From the NCBI GenBank assembly GCA_016714765.1, contig JADKCF010000001.1:1-64000 (forward strand): a stretch of 64,000 bases of DNA, given 5' to 3'. How positions within the stretch are numbered: the first letter of the stretch is position 1; each line of letters starts with the position of its first letter. The notes beneath the pieces were generated by a model. The model was not told where the DNA came from. It searched no databases and saw only the letters and a list, made by a program, of their open reading frames with translations. Below are positions 38,413 through 48,929 of the stretch, in pieces. This DNA comes from Saprospiraceae bacterium. Its GTDB lineage: Bacteria > Bacteroidota > Bacteroidia > Chitinophagales > Saprospiraceae. The translations under genes were made by a program, and so were the position numbers.

Positions 38413-40737
38413 ATGGATTTAACAAGTAGGACGGAAAGCAAAAGTACTGAAGTATTGGTCATTAAAAATGCGGATGGTTCAGACAGATGGGTTTGGCCTG
38501 TCGATTTGAAGGAGCCATTGTTTCTTGACTTTTATCATGCAGGAAAGTTGCGCTCTATGGTTTTTGTATGGCTTGTTCAACTCATATTCAAACTTCGCAT
38601 TCAGCGAGTAGTTTTCAACAAAGAAAACAGAAATATTCCTGTTTTTTTAGGTGGAGCTTGGGCTATGTTTGCCGGTACAGCTGGCCCGAACAGGAAAACT
38701 ATTTATATTGAGAAAAATGATGGTAAGCCAGTTTTTTACAAGATGGCAGCAGGTAGTCTATCAGCGCTTTCACTGGCAAATGAATACCGCCATATACGAT
38801 TTTTAGAGTCGATGAATATCAGGAATATAACCTTGCCCAAGGTATGGATGCACAATGCTGAAGTTTTTGCACAATCTCCCTGTGATTTAAATTATGTAAT
38901 ATCCAAAAGTGATTTGAATAGTCGCCATATAGAGATTGTGACACAGCTATTTGACACCAATGCGACAAAAATATCCTGGGAATCAGCAAAATTAAAAAAT
39001 ATCCACCTTTTAAATCCGCTTTCTGATCTGAGATTGAAAGGCATTAGTAGTAAACTGGAGGAGTTGATGCGTAGTATTGATGACAAAAAATCATTTACAT
39101 TTGGCTACGCACATGGAGATTTTACACCATGGAATATGAAGACTACCTCCGATGGGCTTTATTTGTATGACTGGGAGATGGCATCGTCATTTTACCCAAA
39201 AGGTTTTGATGCTTTTCATTTCATTTTTCAGCAAGGAATATTGGTCGATAGACTTGGATGGCCTGCAATACTCGATAGAATGGATAGTCTTCTGACTTCT
39301 GCTTTATTTTCAGACAGAGCAGAAATGATGGATTATCTAAGGCTCTATCTTATCATCAATACATCCAGATTTATAGACTTATATAATAAGCAGCCATCAT
39401 GGCATACTCAGATTTATTGGTTGCTCGATGTATGGCATGCCGCCATGGACACTTTTTTGATGGATGTACAGACTAAAACTTTGTTTTCATACAGTTTCGT
39501 AGATTTTATGGGGCAGTTTGATTATGCCACCCTCAAGGCTGATGACAATGTGAATCCAGCTTTCATAGGCGACGGCAGTGATCTTGATATCGTCTGCCAA
39601 AAAGAAGACATGACAGCCATTATACATTTTTGTAAGGAATATCAAGGTGTCAGTAAGGTAAAGAGCACAGTGAAATCCAATATGACATCTCTGACCATGA
39701 TAATGAAAAATGGTCAACTTATGCATCTAGACCTCATACATGCTTTCAAACGTAAATCAAACATTTTTATGGATGCAAAGAGCGTGATAGACAAAGCGTT
39801 TACCAATAAATTTGGCTTGAAGTGCGCTTCTCCCGCTTGTAGTTCCAGGTATATAGCTTTGTTTTATGCATTAAATGACTCGGCGATTCCTTCAAAGTAT
39901 AGCCATTTGTCTCAGTTTTCAGCTGAAGGCGGAGATAAAAGAACAGAGATGGTCATAACACGCATTTATCAGTCATTGTCTGAAAAGGAGGATCTGAAAA
40001 CAATATTGTCCTTATTTCCTGAAAACAAGGGCATAAATAAAATACTTTCCACTATGTCCTATTATACTGATGTTATCAGGTCATTTTTTGTTAGTGGAGG
40101 TTTTATCGTTACTTTTTCAGGAGTGGATGGGGCAGGTAAAACCACCATTTTGTCTGACATCCGAGAAAAACTGGAGAAAAACCTGAGACGTGAAGTAGTT
40201 GTATTAAGACACAGACCATCTTTATTGCCTATACTTAGTGCATGGAGATATGGAAAAGTCAAAGCAGAATTAAAATCTGTCAGCCAGCTTCCGAGACAGG
40301 GGACCAATGCCAGTATAGCAGCCTCTTTGTTTCGATTTGGGTACTATTATGTGGATTATCTGATTGGCCAGTGGTTTATTTATATAAAATATGTGTGCAG
40401 AGGCAAAATTGTCATTTATGACAGGTATTATTTTGACTTTATAGCTGATGCCAAAAGGTCCAATATTGCACTTCCGGCTGAGTGGGTAAAGAGAGGATAT
40501 ACTCTTATCATGTCACCTGCTTTCAATTTCTTCTTGTTTGCCGCACCCGAGGTTATCCTCAGCAGGAAGCAGGAATTGGCTGCTGTAGATATATCATTGC
40601 TCACAGGTAGCTATCATCAGCTTTTTGTCGGATTGCAAAAGGAGTCCACCACTGCTGTCTACCAGTCCATCGAAAATAATAGCAGAGAAAACACGGTACA
40701 TCACATTTTACAAACCATACAAAACGGTATCAAATGA
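38413..40737 (+). CDS. Three-domain fusion: APH-like kinase, nucleotidyltransferase, thymidylate-kinase-like P-loop kinase
   Basis: A 774-residue soluble protein. Domain 1 (about 1-350) is a protein-kinase-like/APH phosphotransferase: the catalytic loop HGDFTPWN (His234, Asp236, Asn241) and metal-binding YDWE (Asp253) are intact. Domain 2 (about 365-540) is a minimal nucleotidyltransferase: GDGSDLDIV (Asp390, Asp392) with the third carboxylate in LMHLDLIHAF (Asp440). Domain 3 (about 560-774) is a thymidylate-kinase-like P-loop kinase: FSGVDGAGKTT (Lys576) and YDRYYFDF. The pairing of domains 2 and 3 occurs in polysaccharide loci; having all three in one chain is unusual to me. It opens the exopolysaccharide operon and overlaps the next gene by ATGA. 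A role in activating a sugar or polyol by phosphorylation and nucleotidyl transfer is inference. I chose the ATG at 38413. Confidence 0.75.
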   Translation: MDLTSRTESKSTEVLVIKNADGSDRWVWPVDLKEPLFLDFYHAGKLRSMVFVWLVQLIFKLRIQRVVFNKENRNIPVFLGGAWAMFAGTAGPNRKTIYIEKNDGKPVFYKMAAGSLSALSLANEYRHIRFLESMNIRNITLPKVWMHNAEVFAQSPCDLNYVISKSDLNSRHIEIVTQLFDTNATKISWESAKLKNIHLLNPLSDLRLKGISSKLEELMRSIDDKKSFTFGYAHGDFTPWNMKTTSDGLYLYDWEMASSFYPKGFDAFHFIFQQGILVDRLGWPAILDRMDSLLTSALFSDRAEMMDYLRLYLIINTSRFIDLYNKQPSWHTQIYWLLDVWHAAMDTFLMDVQTKTLFSYSFVDFMGQFDYATLKADDNVNPAFIGDGSDLDIVCQKEDMTAIIHFCKEYQGVSKVKSTVKSNMTSLTMIMKNGQLMHLDLIHAFKRKSNIFMDAKSVIDKAFTNKFGLKCASPACSSRYIALFYALNDSAIPSKYSHLSQFSAEGGDKRTEMVITRIYQSLSEKEDLKTILSLFPENKGINKILSTMSYYTDVIRSFFVSGGFIVTFSGVDGAGKTTILSDIREKLEKNLRREVVVLRHRPSLLPILSAWRYGKVKAELKSVSQLPRQGTNASIAASLFRFGYYYVDYLIGQWFIYIKYVCRGKIVIYDRYYFDFIADAKRSNIALPAEWVKRGYTLIMSPAFNFFLFAAPEVILSRKQELAAVDISLLTGSYHQLFVGLQKESTTAVYQSIENNSRENTVHHILQTIQNGIK

Positions 40738-41455
40738 TCAACGGATTTATAACATCTATCGTAAAAAAAGAAATCCCCATTTCAGTCTTGACAATCATTT
40801 GACCATTAGTGACTTGTATTCATTTTTTATCAGACAATCCTTGGCTGTCATCAGAGGTCAATTATGCTGGTTGTATGGACGCAAGCCTCAACTCATGCTG
40901 AGAGCCCAAGGGGTTACTTTCGAATATTTGCCCAGAATAAAATGGGGTAAATTTCTAAAGCTAGGCAAACAAGTACATTTGAGTGGTCTGGGTACGCAGG
41001 GCTTAGTCCTTGGAGATAATGTCAGCATTGGCGATTACAGCAAAGTAGTAGTATCGACCACATTAAATAATATAGGGAAGGGTATTACAATAGGAAATAA
41101 TGTAGGAATGGGGGAGTATGCTTACCTCGGAGGAGCAGGTGGGCTCACTATCGGAGAAAATTGTATTATTGGTCAGTATTTTAGTTGCCACCCGGAAAAC
41201 CATGTGTACGATGATCCTAAGACCTTGACAAGGTTGCAGGGTGTGAGCCGCAAGGGTATCCGAATAGGTGCCAATTGCTGGATAGGTAGCAAAGTAACGA
41301 TCCTGGATGGTGCTGAAATAGGTCATGGATGTGTCATTGCAGCTGGTGCTGTAGTGAACGGAACCTTTCCCGACTTCAGTGTTATAGGTGGAGTACCTGC
41401 CAGAATATTGAAAAACAGAAATCAACAAGTTACATTAATAACAAACCAAAATTGA
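40734..41455 (+). CDS. Left-handed beta-helix acyltransferase (WbbJ/LbH type), frameshifted near the start
   Basis: About 240 residues. Hexapeptide repeats (IGDYSKVVV, IGKGITIGNNVGMG, IGENCIIGQYF, IGANCWIGSKVTILDGAEIG) and the closing VIGGVPARIL define an O-acetyltransferase of the maltose/WbbJ type using acetyl-CoA. The natural ATG at 40734 overlaps the previous stop, but its frame closes after 25 codons. Adding one A to the A7 run 40763-40769 joins MINGFITSIVKK to RNPHFSLDNHL and restores the whole protein. It probably acetylates a sugar of the exopolysaccharide. Confidence 0.85.
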
Positions 41456-41463
41456 ATATCACC

Positions 41464-42706
41464 ATGTCACCAAATACTAAAACAATACTATCCACCGCAT
41501 ATGCAGTCAATCCATACAAAGGGTCTGAAGATGGTATGGGCTGGAATTTTATACTTCAGATAGCCAGATTTAACAAGGTGATAGCCATTACCAGAGAGAA
41601 TAATCAACGTAATATTGAAAAATTTATGGCAGAAAATCCTGATCCGTTATACAATCAAATCACATTTATGTACTATGACCTGCCACCACATCTGAGATGG
41701 TGGAAAAAAGGTAGCAGAGGTGCTTTGCTGTATTATCAGCTATGGCAACGTGGAGTAGTGAATTTTGTGAAAAAGCAACATCTAACATTTGATATCGCAC
41801 ATAATGTCAATTTTCACAATGACTGGACACCCACTTTTTTGTGGAAACTCGGCAAGCCTTTGGTTTGGGGACCTGTGGGCCATCATTCCAGGATACCTGT
41901 TCAGTATTTGCGAGATTATGCATTCAGCTACAAAATCAAAGAAACATTTACGTGGGCCATTAAAAAATACTTCTGGAATTTTTCACCCAATTTAAAAAAG
42001 CAGTTCGACATGCTGATCATATTTTGTGTATGAATAAGAGTGTACAAAAAGAAATGCATTTGAATGATATACCTGTGACATGGATGCCTTCAGTAGCAAT
42101 GCATCGTCCTGCTTTTGTGAAAAGTCATGATGACAAAGCTAAATTTACCATAATTTCTGCAGGAAGACTTGTGCCACTCAAAGGGTTTGATCTTACTATC
42201 CGCGCCTTTGCTCATTTTCTGGAATGTAATCCGCATGTGACTGATACAGAGTTGATGATAATAGGAAGTGGGCCTGAAAAGTCGACATTAAAAGAAATCG
42301 CCGGTAATGAAAAATTGGGGGATAAAGTGAAGTTTATTGATTGGATAGAAAGAGATACCTTGCTTGAATTGTATTCTAAAGCATCCGTTTTTTATTTCCT
42401 TCGCACGAAGGTGCAGGTATGGTAGTTGCAGAAGCATTGTCCTATGGCTTGCCTGTGATTTGTCTTGATAATGATGGGCCCGGCGAATTCATTTGTTCTG
42501 AGAGCGGGATTTCTGTACCTTTGGGAGAATACAAACAAACAACAAAATTGTTGGGTAATGCCTTACATACACTGTATCATGACAAACCCTTATATCAAAA
42601 GATGTCTGAAGGCGCCATCAAAAGATTTGAAGCCATTTTTGACTGGAACAAAAGAGGCGAAAAACTGAATGATATTTATCAATCTCTTCAACAAAAAACA
42701 TTATGA
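41464..42706 (+). CDS. GT4-family glycosyltransferase, frameshifted twice
   Basis: About 415 residues when joined. The N-terminal Rossmann half starts TILSTAYAVNPYKGSEDGMG. The C-terminal half has ISAGRLVPLKGFDL and the donor-site EX7E region SHEGAGMVVAEALSYGLPVI. First shift near 42009 (one C missing; restores FDHADHILCMNKSV). Second in the T run 42388-42393 (one T missing; restores ASVFLFPSHEGAG). It begins 8 nt after the acyltransferase gene and its stop overlaps the next ATG. Adds a sugar to the growing repeat unit; donor unknown. Confidence 0.88.
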
Positions 42707-43776
42707 TATACGCTGTACATTTGCTCAATGATTATAGTGGTAGTCCAAAAGTACTCAGTCAATTGGTGCGAGGTTGGGCGAAGGCGGGAAAAGAAGTGAC
42801 GGTGGTTACCAGCCAGTCATCATCCGGGTTTTTATCTGATTTGCACGGTTGCTTTTATTTATATCATAATTATATTTTTGTTTCTAATAAATGGCTCAGG
42901 CTAATACTGCTTTTTTGGAATCAAATGAGATTATGTATTATTCTATATCGAAAACTGCAAAAAGATGATATCGTGTATATCAATACGGTTTTGCCCTTCG
43001 GAGCCGCTATTGCGGGAAAATGCAAGGGTGTTCGGGTGATAAGCCATATTCATGAGACCAGCATAAAACCTGCATTGTTGAAGAAATTTCTATTTGGAGT
43101 GGTGGCAAAAACGGCAAGTCAGACAGTATATGTATCAAGGTATCTGGCCGATAATGAAGGCGTAGGCAACTCCAGATACATCCTTTACAATGCTTTGCCC
43201 GATGGTTTTGGCCCGCAAAAAAAGCAGAATATGGAAAAACTTTACAGGTCTAATGTTTTGATGATCTGTTCGCTCAAGGGGTATAAAGGCATTCATGAGT
43301 TTCTGAAGCTTGCAGCCAAGAACCCCAAATACAATTTTCGACTGGTAGTAAATGCAAATGAATCAGAGATTTCTAATTATTTTGTAAATGAAAAAGTCAC
43401 TTCCAATGTGGAGATATACCCTGTGCAAAATGATGTGAAGCCCTTTTATGAATGGTCTGATGTAGTATTAAATTTATCAAAGCCGAATGGCTGGGTAGAA
43501 ACTTTCGGACTTACGGTAATAGAAGCCATGGCCTTCGGAAGACCGGTAATTGTTCCGCCAGTGGGCGGCATTGCAGAATTGGTCACTGACGGCATCAATG
43601 GCTTTAAAGCTGATTCCAGAAATATAAACCATATCTCCTCATTGTTGCGTAAAATTCTTGACGATGAAGCTATGTATAATACTATGAGTCAATCAGCAAG
43701 TGAATTGGTCAAAAATTATGATGAAGCTAGTTTTATTAGAGAGAGTATCCAATTGCTCGAAATGACCACTGAGTGA
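42703..43776 (+). CDS. GT4-family glycosyltransferase
   Basis: A 357-residue GT-B enzyme. The acceptor half has NDYSGSPKVLSQLVRGW and SHIHETSIKPALLKK. The donor half has MICSLKGYKGIHEFLKLA and ETFGLTVIEAMAFGRPVI with the catalytic Glu pair. It overlaps the preceding glycosyltransferase by ATGA, so it belongs to the same transcript. Donor and linkage unknown. Confidence 0.9.
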   Translation: MIYAVHLLNDYSGSPKVLSQLVRGWAKAGKEVTVVTSQSSSGFLSDLHGCFYLYHNYIFVSNKWLRLILLFWNQMRLCIILYRKLQKDDIVYINTVLPFGAAIAGKCKGVRVISHIHETSIKPALLKKFLFGVVAKTASQTVYVSRYLADNEGVGNSRYILYNALPDGFGPQKKQNMEKLYRSNVLMICSLKGYKGIHEFLKLAAKNPKYNFRLVVNANESEISNYFVNEKVTSNVEIYPVQNDVKPFYEWSDVVLNLSKPNGWVETFGLTVIEAMAFGRPVIVPPVGGIAELVTDGINGFKADSRNINHISSLLRKILDDEAMYNTMSQSASELVKNYDEASFIRESIQLLEMTTE

Positions 43777-44041
43777 TATTATCATTAATGCTGGTATTAG
43801 TGTTGCCTTTTAAATAAATAGGGGCTATAAAAATAAAATCTAAAAATAATAACTACTAAGGTTTTCCAATACTGTAGGATTTTAATCCTTGTGTTAGGTT
43901 TTTTGTTCGTATTTACATTCCAGTTCTTAAAAAATTATTCCATTATTTGGAAAATTGTAACAAAGAGACAAGTATAACTAGCAGAAATACAGGCATTTAT
44001 GTTCTGGCACGTTATTTTAGATAGAAATAGAAAAAGGATAT

Positions 44042-45253
44042 ATGTCTGATAAAAAACAAAAAGTAGCTATCATAGGCACAGTAGGTCTCCCGGCAAAATA
44101 CGGAGGATTCGAAACCCTTGCAGATCACCTTGTCAAAAACCTGAATAGTGAATTTGACTTTACAGTGTATTGTTCAGGTAAAAAATACAAAAAATCCGAA
44201 AGGACATCCTCTTACAATGGAGCAAGACTAGTGTATATTCCGCTGGATGCCAATGGAGTACAAAGCATCATCTACGACACGCTTTCTATCATTCATGCTT
44301 TATTTTATGCAGAAGTATTACTGATTTTGGGTGTAGCAGGTGCCTGGATGCTTCCTTTTGTGAGATTATTTACGAATCGCAAGGTCATCATATCTATTGA
44401 TGGGATAGAATGGAAAAGAGACAAATGGAGTCGTCCGGCTAAGATGTATCTTTGGTGGGCCGAAAAGATGGCTGTGAGATATTCGCATATTGATATTTCT
44501 GACAATGAGTCTATCCAGGATTATACAGCACTCAGATATGATAGTCTCAGCAGGATCATAGAGTATGGCGCAGATCATGCCGGCAAGGTCCCCATGGATC
44601 AACAGCTCCGGGAGAAGTACCCTTTTCTGCGAAATCCATATGCTTTTAAAGTGTGTCGGATAGAACCTGAAAACAACATACACGTCGTGCTCGAAGCATT
44701 CAGCAAACTTATAAAGCATCGGCTGGTCATGATTGGCAACTGGCAAAACAGCGACTATGGTATTAATCTAAAAAAGCAATATGAAAAATATGACAATATA
44801 TTTTTGCTGGACCCAATATATGATCAGAAGACCCTGGATATGATACGCAGTAATGCCGTTCTGTACATACACGGACATTCGGCCGGTGGCACCAATCCAT
44901 CCCTGGTGGAGGCTATGTATCTTGGATTGCCAGTATTTGCATATCATGTTTCATACAACAAGACGACCACTGAAGGTAAGGCAGGCTATTTTGCAGATAG
45001 TGAAGAATTAGTAACATTGATCCATGAAACGGATATGAAAACCCTCCAAAGTCAGGGTCAGGTGATGGAACGAATAGCACAGAAAAGATACACCTGGGCT
45101 CTGATTACTCAAAAATATCGTACACTTATATGCGAAGCGCTACAGGTATCGTCAAAAAATGCCGTAAGACCCATTGTCGCTGATCACCCTGATATGCTCA
45201 AGGAGTTGCAGCTCGGTCATCTCCAACATCAAAAATTATTTTACGAAAAATAA
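44042..45253 (+). CDS. DUF1972-type glycosyltransferase (rhamnosyltransferase-like)
   Basis: A 403-residue protein. The N-terminus VAIIGTVGLPAKYGGFETLA is the DUF1972 signature found in capsule rhamnosyltransferases. SIDGIEWKRDKWSRPAK is also diagnostic. The C-terminal donor site is HSAGGTNPSLVEAMYLGLPV. Family members transfer the second sugar onto the lipid-linked first sugar, which fits the initiating transferase gene 9 nt downstream. A 265-nt non-coding gap upstream suggests its own promoter. Confidence 0.88.
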   Translation: MSDKKQKVAIIGTVGLPAKYGGFETLADHLVKNLNSEFDFTVYCSGKKYKKSERTSSYNGARLVYIPLDANGVQSIIYDTLSIIHALFYAEVLLILGVAGAWMLPFVRLFTNRKVIISIDGIEWKRDKWSRPAKMYLWWAEKMAVRYSHIDISDNESIQDYTALRYDSLSRIIEYGADHAGKVPMDQQLREKYPFLRNPYAFKVCRIEPENNIHVVLEAFSKLIKHRLVMIGNWQNSDYGINLKKQYEKYDNIFLLDPIYDQKTLDMIRSNAVLYIHGHSAGGTNPSLVEAMYLGLPVFAYHVSYNKTTTEGKAGYFADSEELVTLIHETDMKTLQSQGQVMERIAQKRYTWALITQKYRTLICEALQVSSKNAVRPIVADHPDMLKELQLGHLQHQKLFYEK

Positions 45254-45262
45254 CCTTAAATC

Positions 45263-46333
45263 ATGGAAATTCTTTTTCATTTTGTTTTTGCATTCATATT
45301 TATGATTATTATAATTCCTTTGCTTTCGAGATTGGCTGTCTCAACTCAACTTGTAGACGTACCAAACTCCCGAAAAGTACATGCTACACCCACACCTCTG
45401 GTCGGTGGCTTGGGTATTGGATTGACATTATTGCTGGCTTTTATGCTTCAGCCCACCATTTTTACTTCCATTCCGGCATTTTATACTGTTTTATCCTGTG
45501 CTAATGTGCTCCTTGTGATGGGTGTTATAGATGATAAAAAAGAGATACGCCCCATATACAAACTGATCATTCAGATCATGTGCGCCTACATGGTTGTTAG
45601 AGCCGGAATCAAAGTTGACTCGTTGTTTGGATTTATGGGGATCTATGATTTACCTGCTTGGGCTACCGATTTTTTTACTGTTATAATTATCACAGGAGTT
45701 GTGAATGCCTACAACCTTATAGATGGTGTAGATGGTCTGACCGGCATGATGGGAATACTTGCTTTTGGTGTTTTATTGATATTGACGATCTATCTGGAGA
45801 TATATCCCATGACTTGTTTTCTGGCTGCTGGGGCAGGTAGCATTGTAGGGTTTTTAAAGTTTAATCTCGGATCAAGACATAAGATTTTCCTTGGAGATGC
45901 AGGCTCATTATTTTTGGGCTTTCTTATTGTTTGTCAGAGTATTATCATTTTACAATACTCAGACGGCAAAGGAGGTGTACACCAAAGTTTGGTCTTGATG
46001 ATATTGGTAGCTATTATGTTTGTACCGGTTTTTGATTCTATCCGGGTGTATATAGAGCGATGGACAAAAGGAAAGTCCCCTTTTACACCAGAAAAAAATC
46101 ATATCCATCATCTTCTGCAAAACATGGAATTATCACCAGTCTAAGTAAGCATATTTTTGGTCATGGTTTCCTGTCTGCTACTGTTACTAGCCCTACTGGT
46201 ATTCAGATTGTCCGGCATTACGGTTCTTATGGTGCTATTTATCATCATTTATAAAATGATCACTTCATTGCTGAAGATGAATAAGAGTCTGAATGAATGG
46301 AAAAATATCATCAAGAAACTTGAAAACCATTGA
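45263..46333 (+). CDS. WecA/MraY-family glycosyl-1-phosphate transferase with in-frame premature stop
   Basis: Polytopic inner-membrane enzyme that attaches the first sugar phosphate to undecaprenyl phosphate. Family motifs: VDVPNSRKVHATPTPLVGGLG, VIDDKKEIRP, NAYNLIDGVDGLTG, FLGDAGSLFLGF and the HIHH motif EKNHIHHLL. A TAA at 46142-46144 interrupts the frame just after LQNMELSPV. The same frame continues without a break for 62 codons, giving two further helices and a charged tail (KMNKSLNEWKNIIKKLENH). That matches normal family length, so the stop is a nonsense change or base-call error. Confidence 0.88.
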
Positions 46334-46398
46334 CATAAATAGAATTTGTTCATGTATATATGGAGTAATTATTAACTTTACCCTCCAATATATAATGA

Positions 46399-47763
46399 AT
46401 GGATAAAAATCAAAATTTCAGGATATTTTTGGTAGAAGATGATCCATGGTATGGCCAGCTGATCAAATATCAGATGACGATGAATCCAGACTATGAAGTA
46501 CATCTTTTTACCAGCGGAAAGGAATGTCTGAGTAAGATGTATTTGCTACCGGATGTAGTATGTCTAGATTTTGGCCTTCCGGACACCACAGGTGACAAGC
46601 TGCTTAGGGATATCCATGCAGTCAATAATCAGGTGCCTGTCATCATTATCAGCGGACAGGATGATATTTCTGTTGCTGTCAATCTCCTAAAATCTGGAGC
46701 GCGGGATTACATCGTGAAGGATGACACACCAAGGATATTTATGGAAGTCTATATTACATATCAGAGAAAATGCCGGACTAAAGCAGGAAGTAGAAGAACT
46801 AAGGGTAAAACTGGAGCAGAAATACGACTTTGAAAAATCAATCATAGGTCAAAGTGAATCCATCAAAAAGATTTTCAGACTGATAGAAAAAGCCATACAC
46901 TCCAATATCAATGTATCCATCACCGGAGAAACAGGGACAGGAAAGGAAGTGGTGGCTAAGGCGATTCATTATAATAGTGAGCGTAAAAAAAAGCCGTTCA
47001 TAGCAGTAAATATGGCCGCCATACCCAAAGAACTCATAGAGAGCGAATTGTTCGGTCATGAAAAAGGGGCCTTCACAGGAGCAGTGTCGCAAAAGGCAGG
47101 GAAATTTGAAGAAGCCAATGGCGGTACTCTTTTTTGGATGAAATTGCAGAAATGGATTTAAGTCTTCAAAGTAAGATATTGAGGGCATTGCAGGAAAGAG
47201 AAATCATGCGTATTGGAGGTAATCAACTTATTAAATTTGATGCCAGGCTCATCATCGCCACGCACAAAAATCTTTCAGAGGAAACACAGAAGGGAAACTT
47301 CAGGGAAGACCTGTATTTCCGGATTATGGGTTTGCCCATTGAGCTCCCGCCACTTCGTGAAAGGGGAAATGATGTGCTCATTCTGGCCAAACATTTTATA
47401 GAAAGATATGCTGAAGAAAACAGAGTCAAAAGTCCGGTTTTGACTATAACAGCAAAAGACAAAATGCTCAAGTATCATTTTCCGGGGAATATCAGGGAGC
47501 TGAAAGCTGTCATCGATCTAGCCTGCGTGATGAGTGATGGAAAAGAGATTTTGCCTGATGATATCAATTTTCAAAACACTCGAAGTGGCGAAGATCTATT
47601 TGCTGTTTCAGAAAAATCACTCCGGGAGTACACTGCTGACATAATCACCTTTTTTCTAAAAAAATACAATAATGATGTAGTAGAGGTCGCTCATAAACTT
47701 GATATCGGAAAGTCGACTATATATAATATGATTAAAAATGGTGAAATAAAGACAAAAAATTAA
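46399..47763 (+). CDS. Sigma-54-dependent response regulator (NtrC family), frameshifted twice
   Basis: About 455 residues when joined. Receiver domain (phospho-acceptor Asp57 in VVCLDFGLPD), AAA+ domain with Walker A GETGTGKE, sigma-54 contact loop GAFTGA and Walker B TLFLDEIAEMD, and a Fis-type HTH (VEVAHKLDIGKSTIYNMIK). First shift at about 46731-46736 (one extra base; restores TPR-YLWKSILHIREN). Second in the T6 run 47130-47135 (one T missing; restores GGTLF-LDEIAEM). It sits between the polysaccharide locus and the FIST/kinase pair, and probably controls sigma-54 promoters of one or both. Confidence 0.9.
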
Positions 47764-47767
47764 ACCA

Positions 47768-48895
47768 ATGAAAGTACACCAATACGAAATTACTGACCTC
47801 AAAGAGGTCCATTTGACATCTAATAATAAGGCGGATCTGGTGCTTGTCTTCGGCAGTAAACTACTTCTGCAGGACGACACAGTCATTCATAAAATTTCTC
47901 AGGCATATACCAAGGCTACTATAGCATACTGTTCGTCTGCGGGAGAGATATACAACGATGAGGTTCGGGATAATACGATATCCATGGTAGCGGTAGAGTT
48001 TGCTTCAGTCACCTTGAAGTCCAATGCAATCAAAATCGATGATTTTACAGACAGTTTTGAGGCGGGCAAGGCACTTGTTTCAGGATTTGATCAATCCGGA
48101 CTAAAGTATATACTCATTTTGTCAGATGGAAGCAAGGTCAACGGAAGCGAACTGGTGAAAGGAATGATCAGTGTGATACCCGAAGAAATCCCCATCACAG
48201 GGGGGCTGGCTGGAGATGGAGCGACTTTTGTCAGCACGCTTACAGGCTTGAATGAAAAACCGCTTTCTGGCAGGGTGTTGGCTATTGGATTTTATGGAGA
48301 GCATCTTAAAGTTTCGCATGGATCTATGGGAGGCTGGGAAACATTCGGACTGGAAAAAACCGTTACGAAGTCCCAAGCCAATGAATTGTGCGAAATTGAC
48401 AATAAAAGCGCCCTTGAGATGTATAAAGAATACCTCGGTAAGTATGCAGCTGAACTGCCGGGATCAGCCCTGTTGTTTCCGCTGGCAGTCAGAATAAATG
48501 ATGAAGAAGATGCTGTAGTACGTACCATACTATCGATCAACAATGAAAAGAACAGCATGATTTTTGCAGGAGACGTACCTGTCGGCAGCAAGGTCAGGTT
48601 TATGAAAGCCAATTTCGACAGACTGATAGATGCTGCCAGTACGGCTGCTAAAAGCACTCTGGTAGAATTGCACAACAGCAAACCCCAGCTGGCATTGTTG
48701 ATCAGTTGTGTCGGGAGAAAGTTGATCCTGGGCAATAGGATAGATGAAGAAGTGGAAGCTATAAAAGATATTTTTCAGGAAGGTACTGTACTCACCGGTT
48801 TTTATTCATATGGAGAGATATCTCCTATGAATCCCGGGGCAGCTTGCAAATTGCACAACCAAACAATGACCATCACTTGTCTGGAAGAATCATAA
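47768..48895 (+). CDS. FIST domain sensor protein
   Basis: A 375-residue soluble protein with FIST_N (about 20-215; ADLVLVFGS, TIAYCSSAGEI, IPITGGLAGDG) and FIST_C (about 220-360; LISCVGRKLILGNR, GFYSYGEISP). FIST proteins bind small ligands, probably amino acids, and signal to kinases or chemoreceptors. It starts 4 nt after the regulator gene and lies 34 nt before a hybrid kinase. Confidence 0.9.
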   Translation: MKVHQYEITDLKEVHLTSNNKADLVLVFGSKLLLQDDTVIHKISQAYTKATIAYCSSAGEIYNDEVRDNTISMVAVEFASVTLKSNAIKIDDFTDSFEAGKALVSGFDQSGLKYILILSDGSKVNGSELVKGMISVIPEEIPITGGLAGDGATFVSTLTGLNEKPLSGRVLAIGFYGEHLKVSHGSMGGWETFGLEKTVTKSQANELCEIDNKSALEMYKEYLGKYAAELPGSALLFPLAVRINDEEDAVVRTILSINNEKNSMIFAGDVPVGSKVRFMKANFDRLIDAASTAAKSTLVELHNSKPQLALLISCVGRKLILGNRIDEEVEAIKDIFQEGTVLTGFYSYGEISPMNPGAACKLHNQTMTITCLEES

Positions 48896-48929
48896 GATAA
48901 TCTCATATTTGCTAGTTTATTTTCCATAA

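Noticed and set aside
46731..47135. Programmed frameshifting in the sigma-54 regulator
   Set aside because: Two shifts of different sign at unrelated sites, no slippery heptamer with downstream structure, and many similar breaks elsewhere; indel errors are simpler.
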